A stretch of 64,000 bases of DNA from Cryobacterium sp. Y11 (GCF_002929535.1 NZ_PJJO01000053.1:101359-165358); one strand, 5' to 3'; positions 55,986 through 63,959 are shown, counted from the first letter of the stretch. A program made the numbers and translations. Notes: generated from the sequence alone by a model not told the origin.

Positions 55986-56200
55986 TACCAGTCTCCGTTG
56001 GTTGCATTCTTCATCGTCTTCACAGCATTGTTGAAATAGGGGGCCCAGTTTTGGCCAGTTGTACTATTCCATGTCGACGTCACCGATCTCACATATCCGA
56101 GCCCTGACGTGTTGTTAAAATCATATGGCCACGGGCCTGACCCAGAGCGTTCGTAATGATGCTCATGACAAATCCCTTGACTGCATGATGCTTCCCTCAT
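55985..56200 (-). CDS. Short ORF coupled to the lipoprotein, possibly a truncated secreted protein
   Basis: 71 residues from the ATG at 56200: a Cys/His-rich start (REASCSQGICHEHHYERSG) and then a Trp/Asn/Thr-rich section (PWPYDFNNTSGLGYV, TSTWNSTTGQNWAPYF). Its stop overlaps the lipoprotein start as TAATG. The composition resembles an extracellular protein, but there is no signal peptide, so an N-terminal part may have been lost to the neighbouring ISL3 sequence. It could also be the intact partner of the lipoprotein. Confidence 0.45.
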   Translation of the reverse strand: MREASCSQGICHEHHYERSGSGPWPYDFNNTSGLGYVRSVTSTWNSTTGQNWAPYFNNAVKTMKNATNGDW

Positions 56201-56462
56201 TTTTGGCGAGTCTCGTAACCGAATACTGCTTCTTGTGCAGATCGTATGAGCAGATAAGTCGAAGTCACAAGTAGGCATAAACGACGACTTGCACTGTCCC
56301 GATCTGAGACATATCGGCATAACCGCGGCGAGCCCTCCATGGAAACCTCGCCGCGATCCAGGATCGTCGCCAGTAGCCGGTAGGCGTCGAGGATCTCTAG
56401 CCGGCGGCTCGGACGTAAAGCACGAAATCTGTGGCTTTCGAATTTATATGGGACCCCCCTGA

Positions 56463-56846
56463 CATAACCGTCGGTTAAATGCGGGCCCGGAAACACGGGT
56501 TTATGCCCGCCAAGGCTGAGCATGGCGAGGGCGATGAGGGCGTCGGGTGGTGATGTGAAGCCGAAGGCGATGCGGGTCATGAGGCGGATCTTGGTATTCA
56601 TTGTTATCTGGACGCGTCCGTTGGAGAGGCCGTGCTCGATGGACGCCAGGATCGCCGGCTTCACGATGCTTCTTTGGAGTTTGACGAACGAGGGGATGCG
56701 GCAGCGGCGGGTCCAGCCGACCCATTTGTCGAGAGCTTCGATCGCTTCAGCGAGAGGCATCTTGAAGATCACGCGGAGGCCTTCCTTCAGGTAGTAATCG
56801 CGGGCTAGCCGCGGGTCGGTCTGCACGATCCAGGCGAGCTTGGCTT
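56463..56846 (-). mobile_element. ISL3-family transposase C-terminal remnant
   Basis: The frame reads AKLAWIVQTDPRLARDYYLK, VIFKMPLAEAIEALDKWVGW, FVKLQRSIVK and SIEHGLSNGRVQ, then LIALAMLSLGGHKPVFPG, the standard C-terminal block of ISL3 transposases. A stop directly before AKLAW and the loss of everything upstream show truncation. Beyond GGHKPVFPG the frame continues to 56197 through sequence unrelated to ISL3. Confidence 0.85.
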
Positions 56847-57016
56847 ACTGCTTCTCGGTTGAGAATGCTCATCTCGATGTCAGCGAATTGCTCATTTGGC
56901 TGTCAGTGTCCAGGTCGATTCGTGCGGCCAGGGTGGAGATTGTTACGGGAATCTGTGCCTTTTGGCACCCTTTGGCGGCGATCTGTGATCACTGAATGGC
57001 GATCGAGCTAATTCTG

Positions 57017-58104
57017 CGAGACTCTAGAACGACCCCACAGTCTCGTATCCGTAGGGCGGCTTCAAGGGGTCGTAGCAACATCGTATGAGTGAGGTGTTGT
57101 TGATGGCGTCGAGAGTGGTGTTGAAGGATCGCGAAAACTTGTTTTGGGATCGGGTCCGTGAGGGATGTCGGCTGCGGCCGCGTGCGAATCTATAGGAGTG
57201 AACCGCAGACAGGGATATCGGTGGATCAAGGCCGCTGGCGGGCGAATACCCGTTCCGACCGTTGCGTCTTCGGGACGCTATTTGGGCCAAGAGGAACGTC
57301 TGCGCATCGCAGATCTGCGGCTTGGTGGTGCCGGCGTTCGCGCGATCGCACGGGACCTGGGGGCGCTCCGCGTCGACGATTAGTCGGGAGTTGCGTCGCA
57401 ACTCCCACCCGACAACGCGCAACTACCGGCCGTATGCCGCGCAGAAACGCTGCGTGATTAGAGCGGGCCGGCCCAAGCCGAGCAAGCTCGACGACCGACT
57501 GCTTGCCGCTGCCGTTGAGGAGCGGTTGCGGAAGAACTGGAGTCCGCAGCAGATCAGCGGCGACCTCGCGGTCGTGTTCGCCGGCCAAGACGAACTGCAG
57601 GTCTCCCACGAGACGATCTATCACAGCCTCTACGTTCAAAGCCGTGGTTACGTCGGAGTTCACCTGCACCGGCACCTGCGGCGGGGCCGATCAGCGCGAA
57701 AACCGCGGGCCACGCAGCTGACCGCGGTGGGTAAAATTCGCGACAAAGTGATGCTGAGCGAACGGCCCAAAGAGGCCAACGACAGGCTGGTCGCCGGTCA
57801 TTGGGAGGGCGATTTGATCGTCGGTTCGGCATCGGGATCGGCGATCGCGACTTTGGTTGAACGCACGACCCGGTTCGTCATCTTGGTACACCTGCCCAAC
57901 GGCCTGCTGCGCCAGTACTTCCCGAAAGGCACCGATCTGAACGCTCACAGCGCCAAACGCCTCCTCGAAGTCGCCACTGAACTCAACGAGCGGCCCCGCA
58001 AAACCCTCAAACGCAACGCCCCAGCCAACCTGCTCGGCGAGCTAGTCTCGAAGAAGGAAATAACCCCTGTTGCTTCCACCACTTGAAATCGCCCTAGAGT
58101 TTCG
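57017..58104 (+). mobile_element. Degenerate IS30-family element
   Basis: Imperfect terminal inverted repeats (17 bases, 13 matching; 57017-57033 and 58088-58104) bound about 1.09 kb. Transposase frames begin at 57103 (MASRVVLKDRENLFWDRV), shift near 57160 to SAAAACESIGVNRRQGYRWI, and shift again near 57365 to STISRELRRNSHPTTRNYRP. They continue with WSPQQISGDLAVV, VSHETIYHSLY and GHWEGDLIVG. Then the frame jumps from LVHLPN straight to GLLRQYFPKGTDL. About 60 residues that carry the second catalytic Asp are deleted, so the transposase is dead. Confidence 0.9.
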
Positions 58105-58117
58105 AGACAGGCGACTC

Positions 58118-58588
58118 CTACTCTGTGTCCTGCTGCGCCCTAACTGGCGAATCGTGAATCACTCGGTCTATCCAGTGACGCCTCGGCAGAGTCAAGATCG
58201 TGTCGCGATGGAACCAACCTAGTTCGATGATCTCGTCAAGGTCCGGGGCGGCGTTGCTGAGAAGTTCGCATTCATACGCGATCGTCATGTAGCCGACCTG
58301 GTCGCCGTTGGGGTAAGTCACCATCATCGGCTCGCCGCCGTACGCACCTATGATGGCGTTGATCTGAATGCGTGCGCCGGTCTCTTCGAAAACCTCGCGA
58401 GCGACTGCATCCGATGGTTCTTCCCCGGGTTCGACTCCCCCACCGATCAGGCTCCACAAACCGGAGTGCGCATGCCGAGCTAATAAGAACTGTTCACCGT
58501 CACGGATTACGGCCGTAACTCCGGGAAGGAGCAAAAAGTCGTTCCCGATCCGAGTCCGGATTGATTCTATGTAGCTAGACATTGGCAT
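58118..58588 (-). CDS. NUDIX hydrolase
   Basis: 156 residues with a complete Nudix box: GGGVEPGEEPSDAVAREVFE and then ETGA, beginning near residue 49 and containing the REVFEE metal-binding glutamates. PGVTAVIRDGEQFLLARHA precedes it, and ELGWFHRDTILTLP follows. It hydrolyses a nucleoside diphosphate linked to another group; the specificity is unknown. TAGACT ends six bases before the ATG at 58588, a leaderless start. It lies between the IS30 relic and a histidine kinase and looks intact. Confidence 0.92.
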   Translation of the reverse strand: MPMSSYIESIRTRIGNDFLLLPGVTAVIRDGEQFLLARHAHSGLWSLIGGGVEPGEEPSDAVAREVFEETGARIQINAIIGAYGGEPMMVTYPNGDQVGYMTIAYECELLSNAAPDLDEIIELGWFHRDTILTLPRRHWIDRVIHDSPVRAQQDTE

Positions 58589-58911
58589 TGCGGCAGTCTA
58601 TTCGCCGCGCTGCTCTCGATACTCCTGCCCGCCATACACGGGGCTCGGATGTCTCGTAACCTCGCCGACCGTGCCCGGCCCCCACGGCGGCACCGAGCCG
58701 GGTGAACTGCGCCAGCAGGTCCGGAGCCGCTACGTCACTGTTGGCAGAAGTCCTGCCCTCGTCGTGGTTCGGCCCCAGGAAGACCCCGGCATGACTCCTA
58801 CACATCGTGGCGGCGGCAGAAATCCGGCCGCGTGAGTGCGGGCATCCGTGGTCGCCGACGCACGATCTGCAGGAGTTGTGCCGCCCGTCCTCGAGGGCAG
58901 GCCGCGAAAAA
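58589..58911. other. Gap without a recognised gene
   Basis: Apart from the Nudix promoter at its left end, this 323-bp stretch has only short open frames without recognisable motifs. It is GC-rich like coding DNA and may be a decayed gene, but I cannot name one. Confidence 0.3.
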
Positions 58912-60105
58912 TCACTCGCCCCCGACCGGCACCGTTGCTCTCAGCAGCCAACCGTTGCTGTCGGGGCCGGCTGCCAACCGCCCACTGACCTGCTCCAGGC
59001 GTTGACGCGACCGGACCATGCCGCGGCCACCCACCGCTGCGCCGCGGGACCCGCTTGCAGACGAGGCAACATTGGCCACGACGAGTTCGACGACCTCGGA
59101 GCGACCGTCGATCACGATGCGCGCTGATCGTGAATTCGGCGCGTGCTTGATGATGTTCGTTACCGCCTCGATGGCGATCTCGGTGAGTATCCGTTCGATG
59201 ACCGGAGAGAGGGGCAGCGTCGTGGGGGGCACGGTCACGACCGTCGCAATTCCGGCGTTGCGCAACAATGCCGCGAGCGACGAGAGCACGTCGACGAGAC
59301 GTCCGTCGTAACGGGTGGCCCCTGCACCGTGCGTCGACGTTTCGCCGTCACGGATCAGTGCGAGCAACGACTGGATGCTGGTGAAGGCGCGTTCCGCGGA
59401 ATGCTCAATCGTGGTCAGCGATACCGTGCGCGCAGCGTCATCCGGTTGGAGGGGCAGTGCTCGCGCGTGAAACAGCACGAGCGTGAGGTCGTGCGCGATG
59501 CCATCGTGGAGTTCGTCAGCGATCTTTTCCTGCTCCGCATGCGCCAGCAGGCCCAGTTCGTTCATGATCCGTCCGCGCTCGGCGATCAGGATGGCTTCAC
59601 GAGCAGCCACGATGCGGAACGTGAGACCGGCCAGAAGCGCGATCACGGCGATGGCGGCGACGCCGTAGAAACCGCCTTCGGCCAGGACCGTGCCGCTGAC
59701 CACCGTGTGCACTGAGAGCACGACCAGCAGCGTCGCGTACGCACTGAGTACCAGCGGAACACAGGTGGCCGAAACGAGGGCCAAGGCGATGGTCATCTCG
59801 AGGAGATCTCCCCCACTCCCGAGGAAGATCACTCCGACGCCACCGGCAACCATCACCACGCAGGTTGCCACCAGCGAATTCCAGGCGAAGGCGGCCACAC
59901 CCGCGTAGAGGACCAGCGCCAGAAGATCGGAGCGAGTGAATTCCCGGGCCGCAATGATGAAGCCGAGGTTGACGCACACGAGAACAGCGACCGTGAGAAT
60001 CAGCAGAACGCGAACCACCGGATGGAGAGCGTGTTGGTGCCAGAACTTACGTGTTCGAAGAATGCGTCTGATGGAGGTCAGGGACGCTTCGCCAGTGGAC
60101 AGCAC
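58912..60105 (-). CDS. NarL-type sensor histidine kinase
   Basis: 397 residues from GTG at 60105. About five membrane helices make up the first 180 residues (for example VVRVLLILTVAVLVCVNLGF and LLALVLYAGVAAFAWNSLV). The HisKA_3 dimerisation box EKIADELHDGIAHDLTLVL carries the phosphorylated His. The ATPase part has EIAIEAVTNIIKHAP (N-box) and a GGRGMVRSRQRL G-box. There is no extracellular sensor domain, so the membrane part itself probably senses. Its partner is the LuxR-type regulator at 61070, transcribed in the opposite direction with an IS relic between them. A 40-residue peptide ORF ends 28 bases upstream on the same strand. Confidence 0.9.
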   Translation of the reverse strand: MLSTGEASLTSIRRILRTRKFWHQHALHPVVRVLLILTVAVLVCVNLGFIIAAREFTRSDLLALVLYAGVAAFAWNSLVATCVVMVAGGVGVIFLGSGGDLLEMTIALALVSATCVPLVLSAYATLLVVLSVHTVVSGTVLAEGGFYGVAAIAVIALLAGLTFRIVAAREAILIAERGRIMNELGLLAHAEQEKIADELHDGIAHDLTLVLFHARALPLQPDDAARTVSLTTIEHSAERAFTSIQSLLALIRDGETSTHGAGATRYDGRLVDVLSSLAALLRNAGIATVVTVPPTTLPLSPVIERILTEIAIEAVTNIIKHAPNSRSARIVIDGRSEVVELVVANVASSASGSRGAAVGGRGMVRSRQRLEQVSGRLAAGPDSNGWLLRATVPVGGE

Positions 60106-60133
60106 TCGACCGCCGGTTAACTGGGCGAAGTCA

Positions 60134-60256
60134 TCAGGCGCAAATACCGCTGAACTGACACAGCCAGTCTCCGAAATCAGCGGTCGCGTAAAGCGCGGCA
60201 GCTGCAGCAGTTGCGACGGGGCCCACGGTATAGAAGTAAAGGGGCACTGTATTCAT
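60134..60256 (-). CDS. Possible 40-residue peptide encoded just upstream of the kinase
   Basis: Starting at ATG 60256 (or the in-frame GTG at 60247, nine bases after a GAGGAG ribosome-binding site) the frame gives NTVPLYFYTVGPVATAAAAA and then LYATADFGDWLCQFSGICA, ending at TGA 60134-60136. A hydrophobic N-terminal half and a short Cys-bracketed end (CQFSGIC) resemble a signalling-peptide precursor or leader peptide. It lies immediately before the histidine kinase on the same strand. No homology is claimed; it could be chance, but the ribosome-binding site is good. Confidence 0.4.
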   Translation of the reverse strand: MNTVPLYFYTVGPVATAAAAALYATADFGDWLCQFSGICA

Positions 60257-60407
60257 CTCCTCGGTTGTTCACGCGATGGATCGGGGCCAGCCGTGCAACC
60301 CGGACGTATCGTTCATATCCTACGTTTCGACGCCGACCCAGATGTGACGCTGACCGGGAAGTATGGTCCCAGGTCCACGGGTCGAGGAAGGGCTCTGCGA
60401 TATTGTC

Positions 60408-60471
60408 GTGCCTCACGTCAAGTTACTCGCGAAATAAGTTCTGCGTGCCTCACGTAAAGCGCTCGCGAAAT
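60408..60471. repeat. Direct repeat at the end of an IS relic
   Basis: GTGCCTCACGTCAAG...CTCGCGAAAT (60408-60435) and GTGCCTCACGTAAAG...CTCGCGAAAT (60445-60471) are near-identical. The inverted counterpart at the other side is TGAGGCAC (61012-61019) with ATTTCGCGAG (61026-61035), so these are probably terminal and subterminal repeats of the element between them. Confidence 0.65.
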
Positions 60472-61038
60472 GTCCTGCCGAGTGGGGTGCTTGCGCGTAG
60501 GTTTTCGCTTCGGCCAAGCTGACCAGGTGGTGCTGGATGCGGGTGATCTGGTCGGTGAGGGCGGCGAGGCCGGGCTGCCAGTCGATGGCGAGCACATGGG
60601 TCATGATCGGGATCGCTTCGGCATGCCGGTTCTTCCTCGACCTCGTGGTCGATTTCCCGCCCGGACGCAGCCTTCGTTTAGGCGGCGCCAGCAGCCGGTC
60701 GATCGTCGCGGCGCTCATCTTCAGCAGCTGTTCCCGCTCCTCAGGGCCTACCTGATCGGCAACCTCCCTGAACGCCCCGCTAGCGGTGTGGTTTTCCATG
60801 TTCGTCACCGTGGCTTCCATGACCGCGGCCGTCGGCCCTCGACCAGCCGGTCACGGATCTCGCCCTTGCCCTTCTTCGACGCCGACCCAGAGGCCCGCGC
60901 TTCTTTCTTTGTGATCTCTCTACGCGCAGACAACGACAACCCAAAATCCCATCCCTCCAGCACATCAAAGTGCCCGAATCGGAGACAGAGTTCTCGTGAG
61001 TATTTTCTAAATGAGGCACGCACCCATTTCGCGAGCAC
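60413..61038 (-). mobile_element. Internally deleted DDE-transposase relic between kinase and regulator
   Basis: Pieces of one transposase lie in several frames. The N-terminal block is SLSARREITKKEARA, SASKKGKGEI and DRLVEG (from about 60940). The middle block is EQLLKMSAATIDRLLAPPKRRLRP (about 60700, cited by its SAATIDRLLAP core). A C-terminal stretch is DQITRIQHHLVSLAEAKT (about 60520). The catalytic DDE core between SAATIDRLLAP and the C-terminus is gone. The family of this integrase-core element is not assigned. Inverted repeats frame it at 60408-60471 and 61012-61035. Confidence 0.7.
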
Positions 61039-61069
61039 TTGAGAGGAGTCTCGTCGATATCGTTAGTAC

Positions 61070-61720
61070 ATGGGGGTTGCCGTTAGAGTACTCATCGTCG
61101 ACGATGATGACTTGGTACGTCACGCATTGCGTGCGTTCCTCACGCATGATGACCGCGTTGTCCTGGTCGGCGAAGCAACCGACGGCTCCGATGTCGTTCA
61201 GATCTGCGAAGCGGTGTCACCCGATGTCGTCCTGATGGACATCAGGATGCCCGTCGTTGGGGGAATCGAAGCGACCCGGCGCGTCCTAGGCTGGAATTCG
61301 CGCTGCCGTGTCGTCGCTCTGACGACCCTCACGACGGAATTGACCGCTATCGAAGTTCTGCGTGCGGGAGCCTGCGGCTATCTGCTCAAGAGCTCTCGTC
61401 CGGCAGAGATCATCGACGCCATCCTGTCCGCGCACACTGCTGAGCGAGTGGTCTCCCCCGGAATGCAGACGCCGATCGTCAGAGACACGGTCGCGTCGGG
61501 TGACCCGGGAATCATCCGCTCGACCGGTTTGAATGATCGTGAGCTCCAGATTGTCCAGCTGATCGCGACGGGCTTGTCCAACACGGACATCGCCGAAGCA
61601 CTCAGCTACGCCGAAGGGACTGTCAAGGCGGACATCCGCCGCATCAATCAGCTCTGGCAGGTGCACAACAGGTTGCAGATCGTGCTTCGGGCTACCGAAC
61701 TCGGAATCGTGACTCTGTGA
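61070..61720 (+). CDS. LuxR/NarL-type response regulator
   Basis: 216 residues. The receiver domain has acidic pocket VDDDD (residues 10-14), phosphoacceptor Asp in VLMDIRMP (about residue 61), the Thr in ALTTL and Lys in YLLKSS. The C-terminal HTH has NDRELQIVQLIATGLSNTDI and SYAEGTVKADIRRI. TATCGT ends six bases before the ATG, a leaderless start. It is the expected partner of the NarL-type kinase at 58912-60105 and lies directly upstream of a gene for a secreted, possibly bacteriocin-like protein that it may control. Confidence 0.93.
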   Translation: MGVAVRVLIVDDDDLVRHALRAFLTHDDRVVLVGEATDGSDVVQICEAVSPDVVLMDIRMPVVGGIEATRRVLGWNSRCRVVALTTLTTELTAIEVLRAGACGYLLKSSRPAEIIDAILSAHTAERVVSPGMQTPIVRDTVASGDPGIIRSTGLNDRELQIVQLIATGLSNTDIAEALSYAEGTVKADIRRINQLWQVHNRLQIVLRATELGIVTL

Positions 61721-61901
61721 CGGACGCTGACGGATCGTCCTGACACATCGCTCTCGATCACTTCCGATCGCTAGCCCCTGGGCCAGAGTCCCCGTTTCTG
61801 CTTGGTCGGCGGCACCGATCGGAGTCACACTTTTTATGACCGACCTCGTCAGCGTCGGTCAAACAAGTGACACCCAGTGCAATGACGGAAAGTTGAGATC
61901 G

Positions 61902-62690
61902 ATGTCGATAAGCATTCAATCCAGAACGAAGTTCACCAGTGGCCTGGTGGTGGCCGCATTGGCCGTTGCCCTCACGATCACGGCGCAGGCCAGGCCAGCC
62001 GCAGCGGCGACCATTCCTGAGACCGATCGCGCATCCACGAGCGCGCAGACACAGACCGCCGAACAGTGCGAGGTGAGCGCCGACTCGTCCAGCGACACAG
62101 CGGCCGCTGAGATGACGCAACTCGACCAAACAGCATCCGTCGAGGTCGCAACGAGAGTCGCGGTGCTCGCAGCGGATGCGGGGATCACCTCGCACACCGC
62201 GGCCGAGTTCGTGCAGCGAGACGAGGTCAAGGCCTACGCGATCCACATTGACGGCGTCACGGCCACGTCGGTGACCTTTCCCATCACCGGAGACCGCTTC
62301 GTGCAACCGAGCAACTTCTCGTTTATTTTGGACGACACGGGAGCCATCAACCAATACTCCGAGTCGACGGTCGTCGAGCTCGACAGCGGAATTTTCGATC
62401 TGACCACCTATGTTGACGGGGTGCACGTGCATTCCACGCAGGTGGATCCGAGCACTCTGGTCGGAGTCGCGTCAGCATCTTCCTTCAGCACCGCAGCAGC
62501 CAGCCCGAACCAGTGCATCATGGTCGTGCTCGGAGTGGGCGCCATCACGGCCGGAATCATTCTGGTCATGTGTGGCGGGTCGTGCTCTTTCCCGTATACA
62601 ACTCCCACAGCCATCGTCTGTGCCGCGTGCGTTGCCGGAATCGCCACCGTGGGTGGCGGCTCGGTCGCGGCCGTCATGGGCTGCTTCTAA
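61902..62690 (+). CDS. Secreted precursor with six-cysteine hydrophobic C-terminus (bacteriocin-like)
   Basis: 262 residues from the ATG at 61902. A signal peptide (RTKFTSGLVVAALAVALTIT, cleavage probably after ARPAAAA near residue 37) leads to a Ser/Thr/Ala/Asp-rich region of about 165 residues with no known fold. The last 60 residues are strikingly hydrophobic and hold six Cys: SPNQCIMVVLGVG, VMCGGSCSFP, VCAACVAGIATVGGG and a terminal MGCF. This layout parallels the halocin C8 precursor, where an N-terminal immunity part is joined to a Cys-rich C-terminal toxin, but sequence similarity is not claimed. The next gene encodes a two-helix membrane protein. Export and toxicity are inference. Confidence 0.7.
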   Translation: MSISIQSRTKFTSGLVVAALAVALTITAQARPAAAATIPETDRASTSAQTQTAEQCEVSADSSSDTAAAEMTQLDQTASVEVATRVAVLAADAGITSHTAAEFVQRDEVKAYAIHIDGVTATSVTFPITGDRFVQPSNFSFILDDTGAINQYSESTVVELDSGIFDLTTYVDGVHVHSTQVDPSTLVGVASASSFSTAAASPNQCIMVVLGVGAITAGIILVMCGGSCSFPYTTPTAIVCAACVAGIATVGGGSVAAVMGCF

Positions 62691-62702
62691 GGAGATGGCA
62701 CG

Positions 62703-62918
62703 ATGAAACGCACAGTTCCACGGTTTCTCGTCTTCTTCACGGTGATGGTGGCAGCCGCTTTGGCTCTCATCCTGGTGCTGCCGGCCAGCCTGGGTTCGGA
62801 TGCCTCGATCCCCGCCGGGGTTCCCATCGCACTGGGCGCGCTCTTCGTAGTGAGCTCCTTCCTGGCCTGGCTGGTTCGGCCCAACTGGAAACAACTGGCA
62901 GCGCAGTCGCCGCAGTAG
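62703..62918 (+). CDS. Two-helix membrane protein, possible immunity partner
   Basis: 71 residues with helices FLVFFTVMVAAALALILVLP and IPAGVPIALGALFVVSSFLAW and a short charged tail. Its AAGGAG site overlaps the stop codon of the precursor gene (TAAGGAG), eight bases before the ATG, so the two genes are coupled. Small two-helix proteins encoded directly after bacteriocin genes are often immunity factors; that role is suggested by position only. Confidence 0.65.
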   Translation: MKRTVPRFLVFFTVMVAAALALILVLPASLGSDASIPAGVPIALGALFVVSSFLAWLVRPNWKQLAAQSPQ

Positions 62919-62944
62919 CAGTCAGGCCCGCCACCCTCGCGCCA

Positions 62945-62999
62945 AACCGTGAGTTAAGCATCCGTTTTCGGCGGGCAAAGCCATGCCGAACTCACGGTT
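62945..62999 (+). terminator. Hairpin ending the secreted-precursor operon
   Basis: Eleven-base perfect arms AACCGTGAGTT (62945-62955) and AACTCACGGTT (62989-62999) enclose 33 bases that can form a smaller inner stem. It lies 27 bases past the membrane-protein stop. Confidence 0.6.
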
Positions 63000-63165
63000 C
63001 GACGAGCGGGTCACGCTGACCGGGCGGTGGCGTTCCGGCGACGCTGGCGAACCAGCATCCCAGCAGCAACAACAGCAGGTCGAACCCGGCAGACGCAATG
63101 CCGCCGGTCTGCATCATCGGGTGTGAAGGGAGTGTCTCGGTAACGGTGTTTCCGGCGTTTTTCAT
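62992..63165 (-). CDS. Possible 57-residue membrane peptide
   Basis: The ATG at 63165 opens MKNAGNTVTETLPSHP, then a hydrophobic stretch SAGFDLLLLLLGCWFASVAG and a Pro-rich end, with its stop inside the hairpin arm at 62992. No ribosome-binding site is seen. The IS256 relic abuts upstream and the hairpin overlaps the end, so this may be chance. Confidence 0.2.
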   Translation of the reverse strand: MKNAGNTVTETLPSHPMMQTGGIASAGFDLLLLLLGCWFASVAGTPPPGQRDPLVEP

Positions 63166-63450
63166 GAGTAGGATTCTGCGTTCGGCCAGCGGTCACGGAA
63201 GGTGATGGCGAAGGCGTTGAGTGCTGACTTCCACCTCATCGTCCAACGAGCTCGGCCCACTCCGGTGGGGTCGAGACGTCGAGTGACCAGATACAAGCAT
63301 TTTAGAGCGGCCTGCTCGGTGGGGACATGTCCTCGAGCACGCACCGCCCGCCGATACCGTGCATTAAGCGACTCGATCGCATTCGTGGAGCAAATCACCT
63401 GACGAATCTCGGAGTCGTAGGACAGGAACGGGGTGAACTCTCCCCACGCG
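63162..63450 (-). mobile_element. IS256-family transposase C-terminal relic
   Basis: The frame reads FTPFLSYDSEIRQVICSTNA and IESLNARYRRAVRARG, HVPTEQAALKCLYLV and WKSALNAFAITF, the hallmark C-terminal block of IS256 transposases including the catalytic-region STNAIESLN motif. It ends at 63162. Upstream sequence in the frame is unrelated, so only about 90 residues survive. Confidence 0.88.
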
Positions 63451-63551
63451 CACTGGCCACAACCCCGCCACGGGCCAGAAATCACCATCCAAACGCTTAA
63501 CTGAACGGTATTGGGTTTAGCCTCAATCCACCGCTCCGCCATCTCAGCGGC

Positions 63552-63845
63552 GTGGTCAGTGAGGTACCCACGGCGAACATGGCCGCCGACTCGGCGTCTA
63601 AGTCGGCCCTTGCCGCGTGGGGCAAGGCCACCGAGCGGGAACTGCGCCGTGCCGGCATCCGCGTTTTCGATGCCCGTCCCGCGCACACCGAGACCGGACT
63701 GGTCACGCGCGCCCTCGAAGGCAGCGCACCCAAACTGGCAGCAGGCCTTGACCCCGCAGCCGTGGCTCGCCGTATCGTTGCCGGAATCGACGACGGCGAG
63801 CGCGACCTGCCGAGTTCGGCGTTCACCGGCGCAGAAGCCAGCTAG
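63552..63845 (+). pseudogene. C-terminal fragment of a short-chain dehydrogenase/reductase
   Basis: 97 codons read SASKSALAAWGKATERELRR, AGIRVFDARPAHTETGLVTRA and VARRIVAGIDDGERDLPSS. This is the second half of an SDR enzyme from the YxxxK motif on. The Rossmann half is missing, and the Tyr position of YxxxK is Asp (DSASK). The IS256 relic abuts its 5' side, which suggests disruption by that element. Confidence 0.7.
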
Positions 63846-63875
63846 CCCTGCGCGACCAGCTTGACCCGCCGGGCC

Positions 63876-63959
63876 CTACCAGGTCGTGCGCTCCCTCTCC
63901 TGAGCGACGACCTGGTCGCGGTCGACGAGGCGGCGCAGGCCGGCCAGGGGTTGGCTCAT
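63876..63959 (-). CDS. Very short ORF at the right edge
   Basis: 27 codons from ATG 63959 (SQPLAGLRRLVDRDQVV and then AQERERTTW). Its start overlaps the TGA stop of the frame entering from the right edge (ATGA). The overlap suggests an operon end, but the product is too short to identify. Confidence 0.3.
   Translation of the reverse strand: MSQPLAGLRRLVDRDQVVAQERERTTW

Noticed and set aside
56847..57010. Terminus of an IS21-type element (repeated TGTCAG between 56870 and 56905)
   Set aside because: The repeats are short and no istA/istB sequence is nearby, so the assignment would be a guess.
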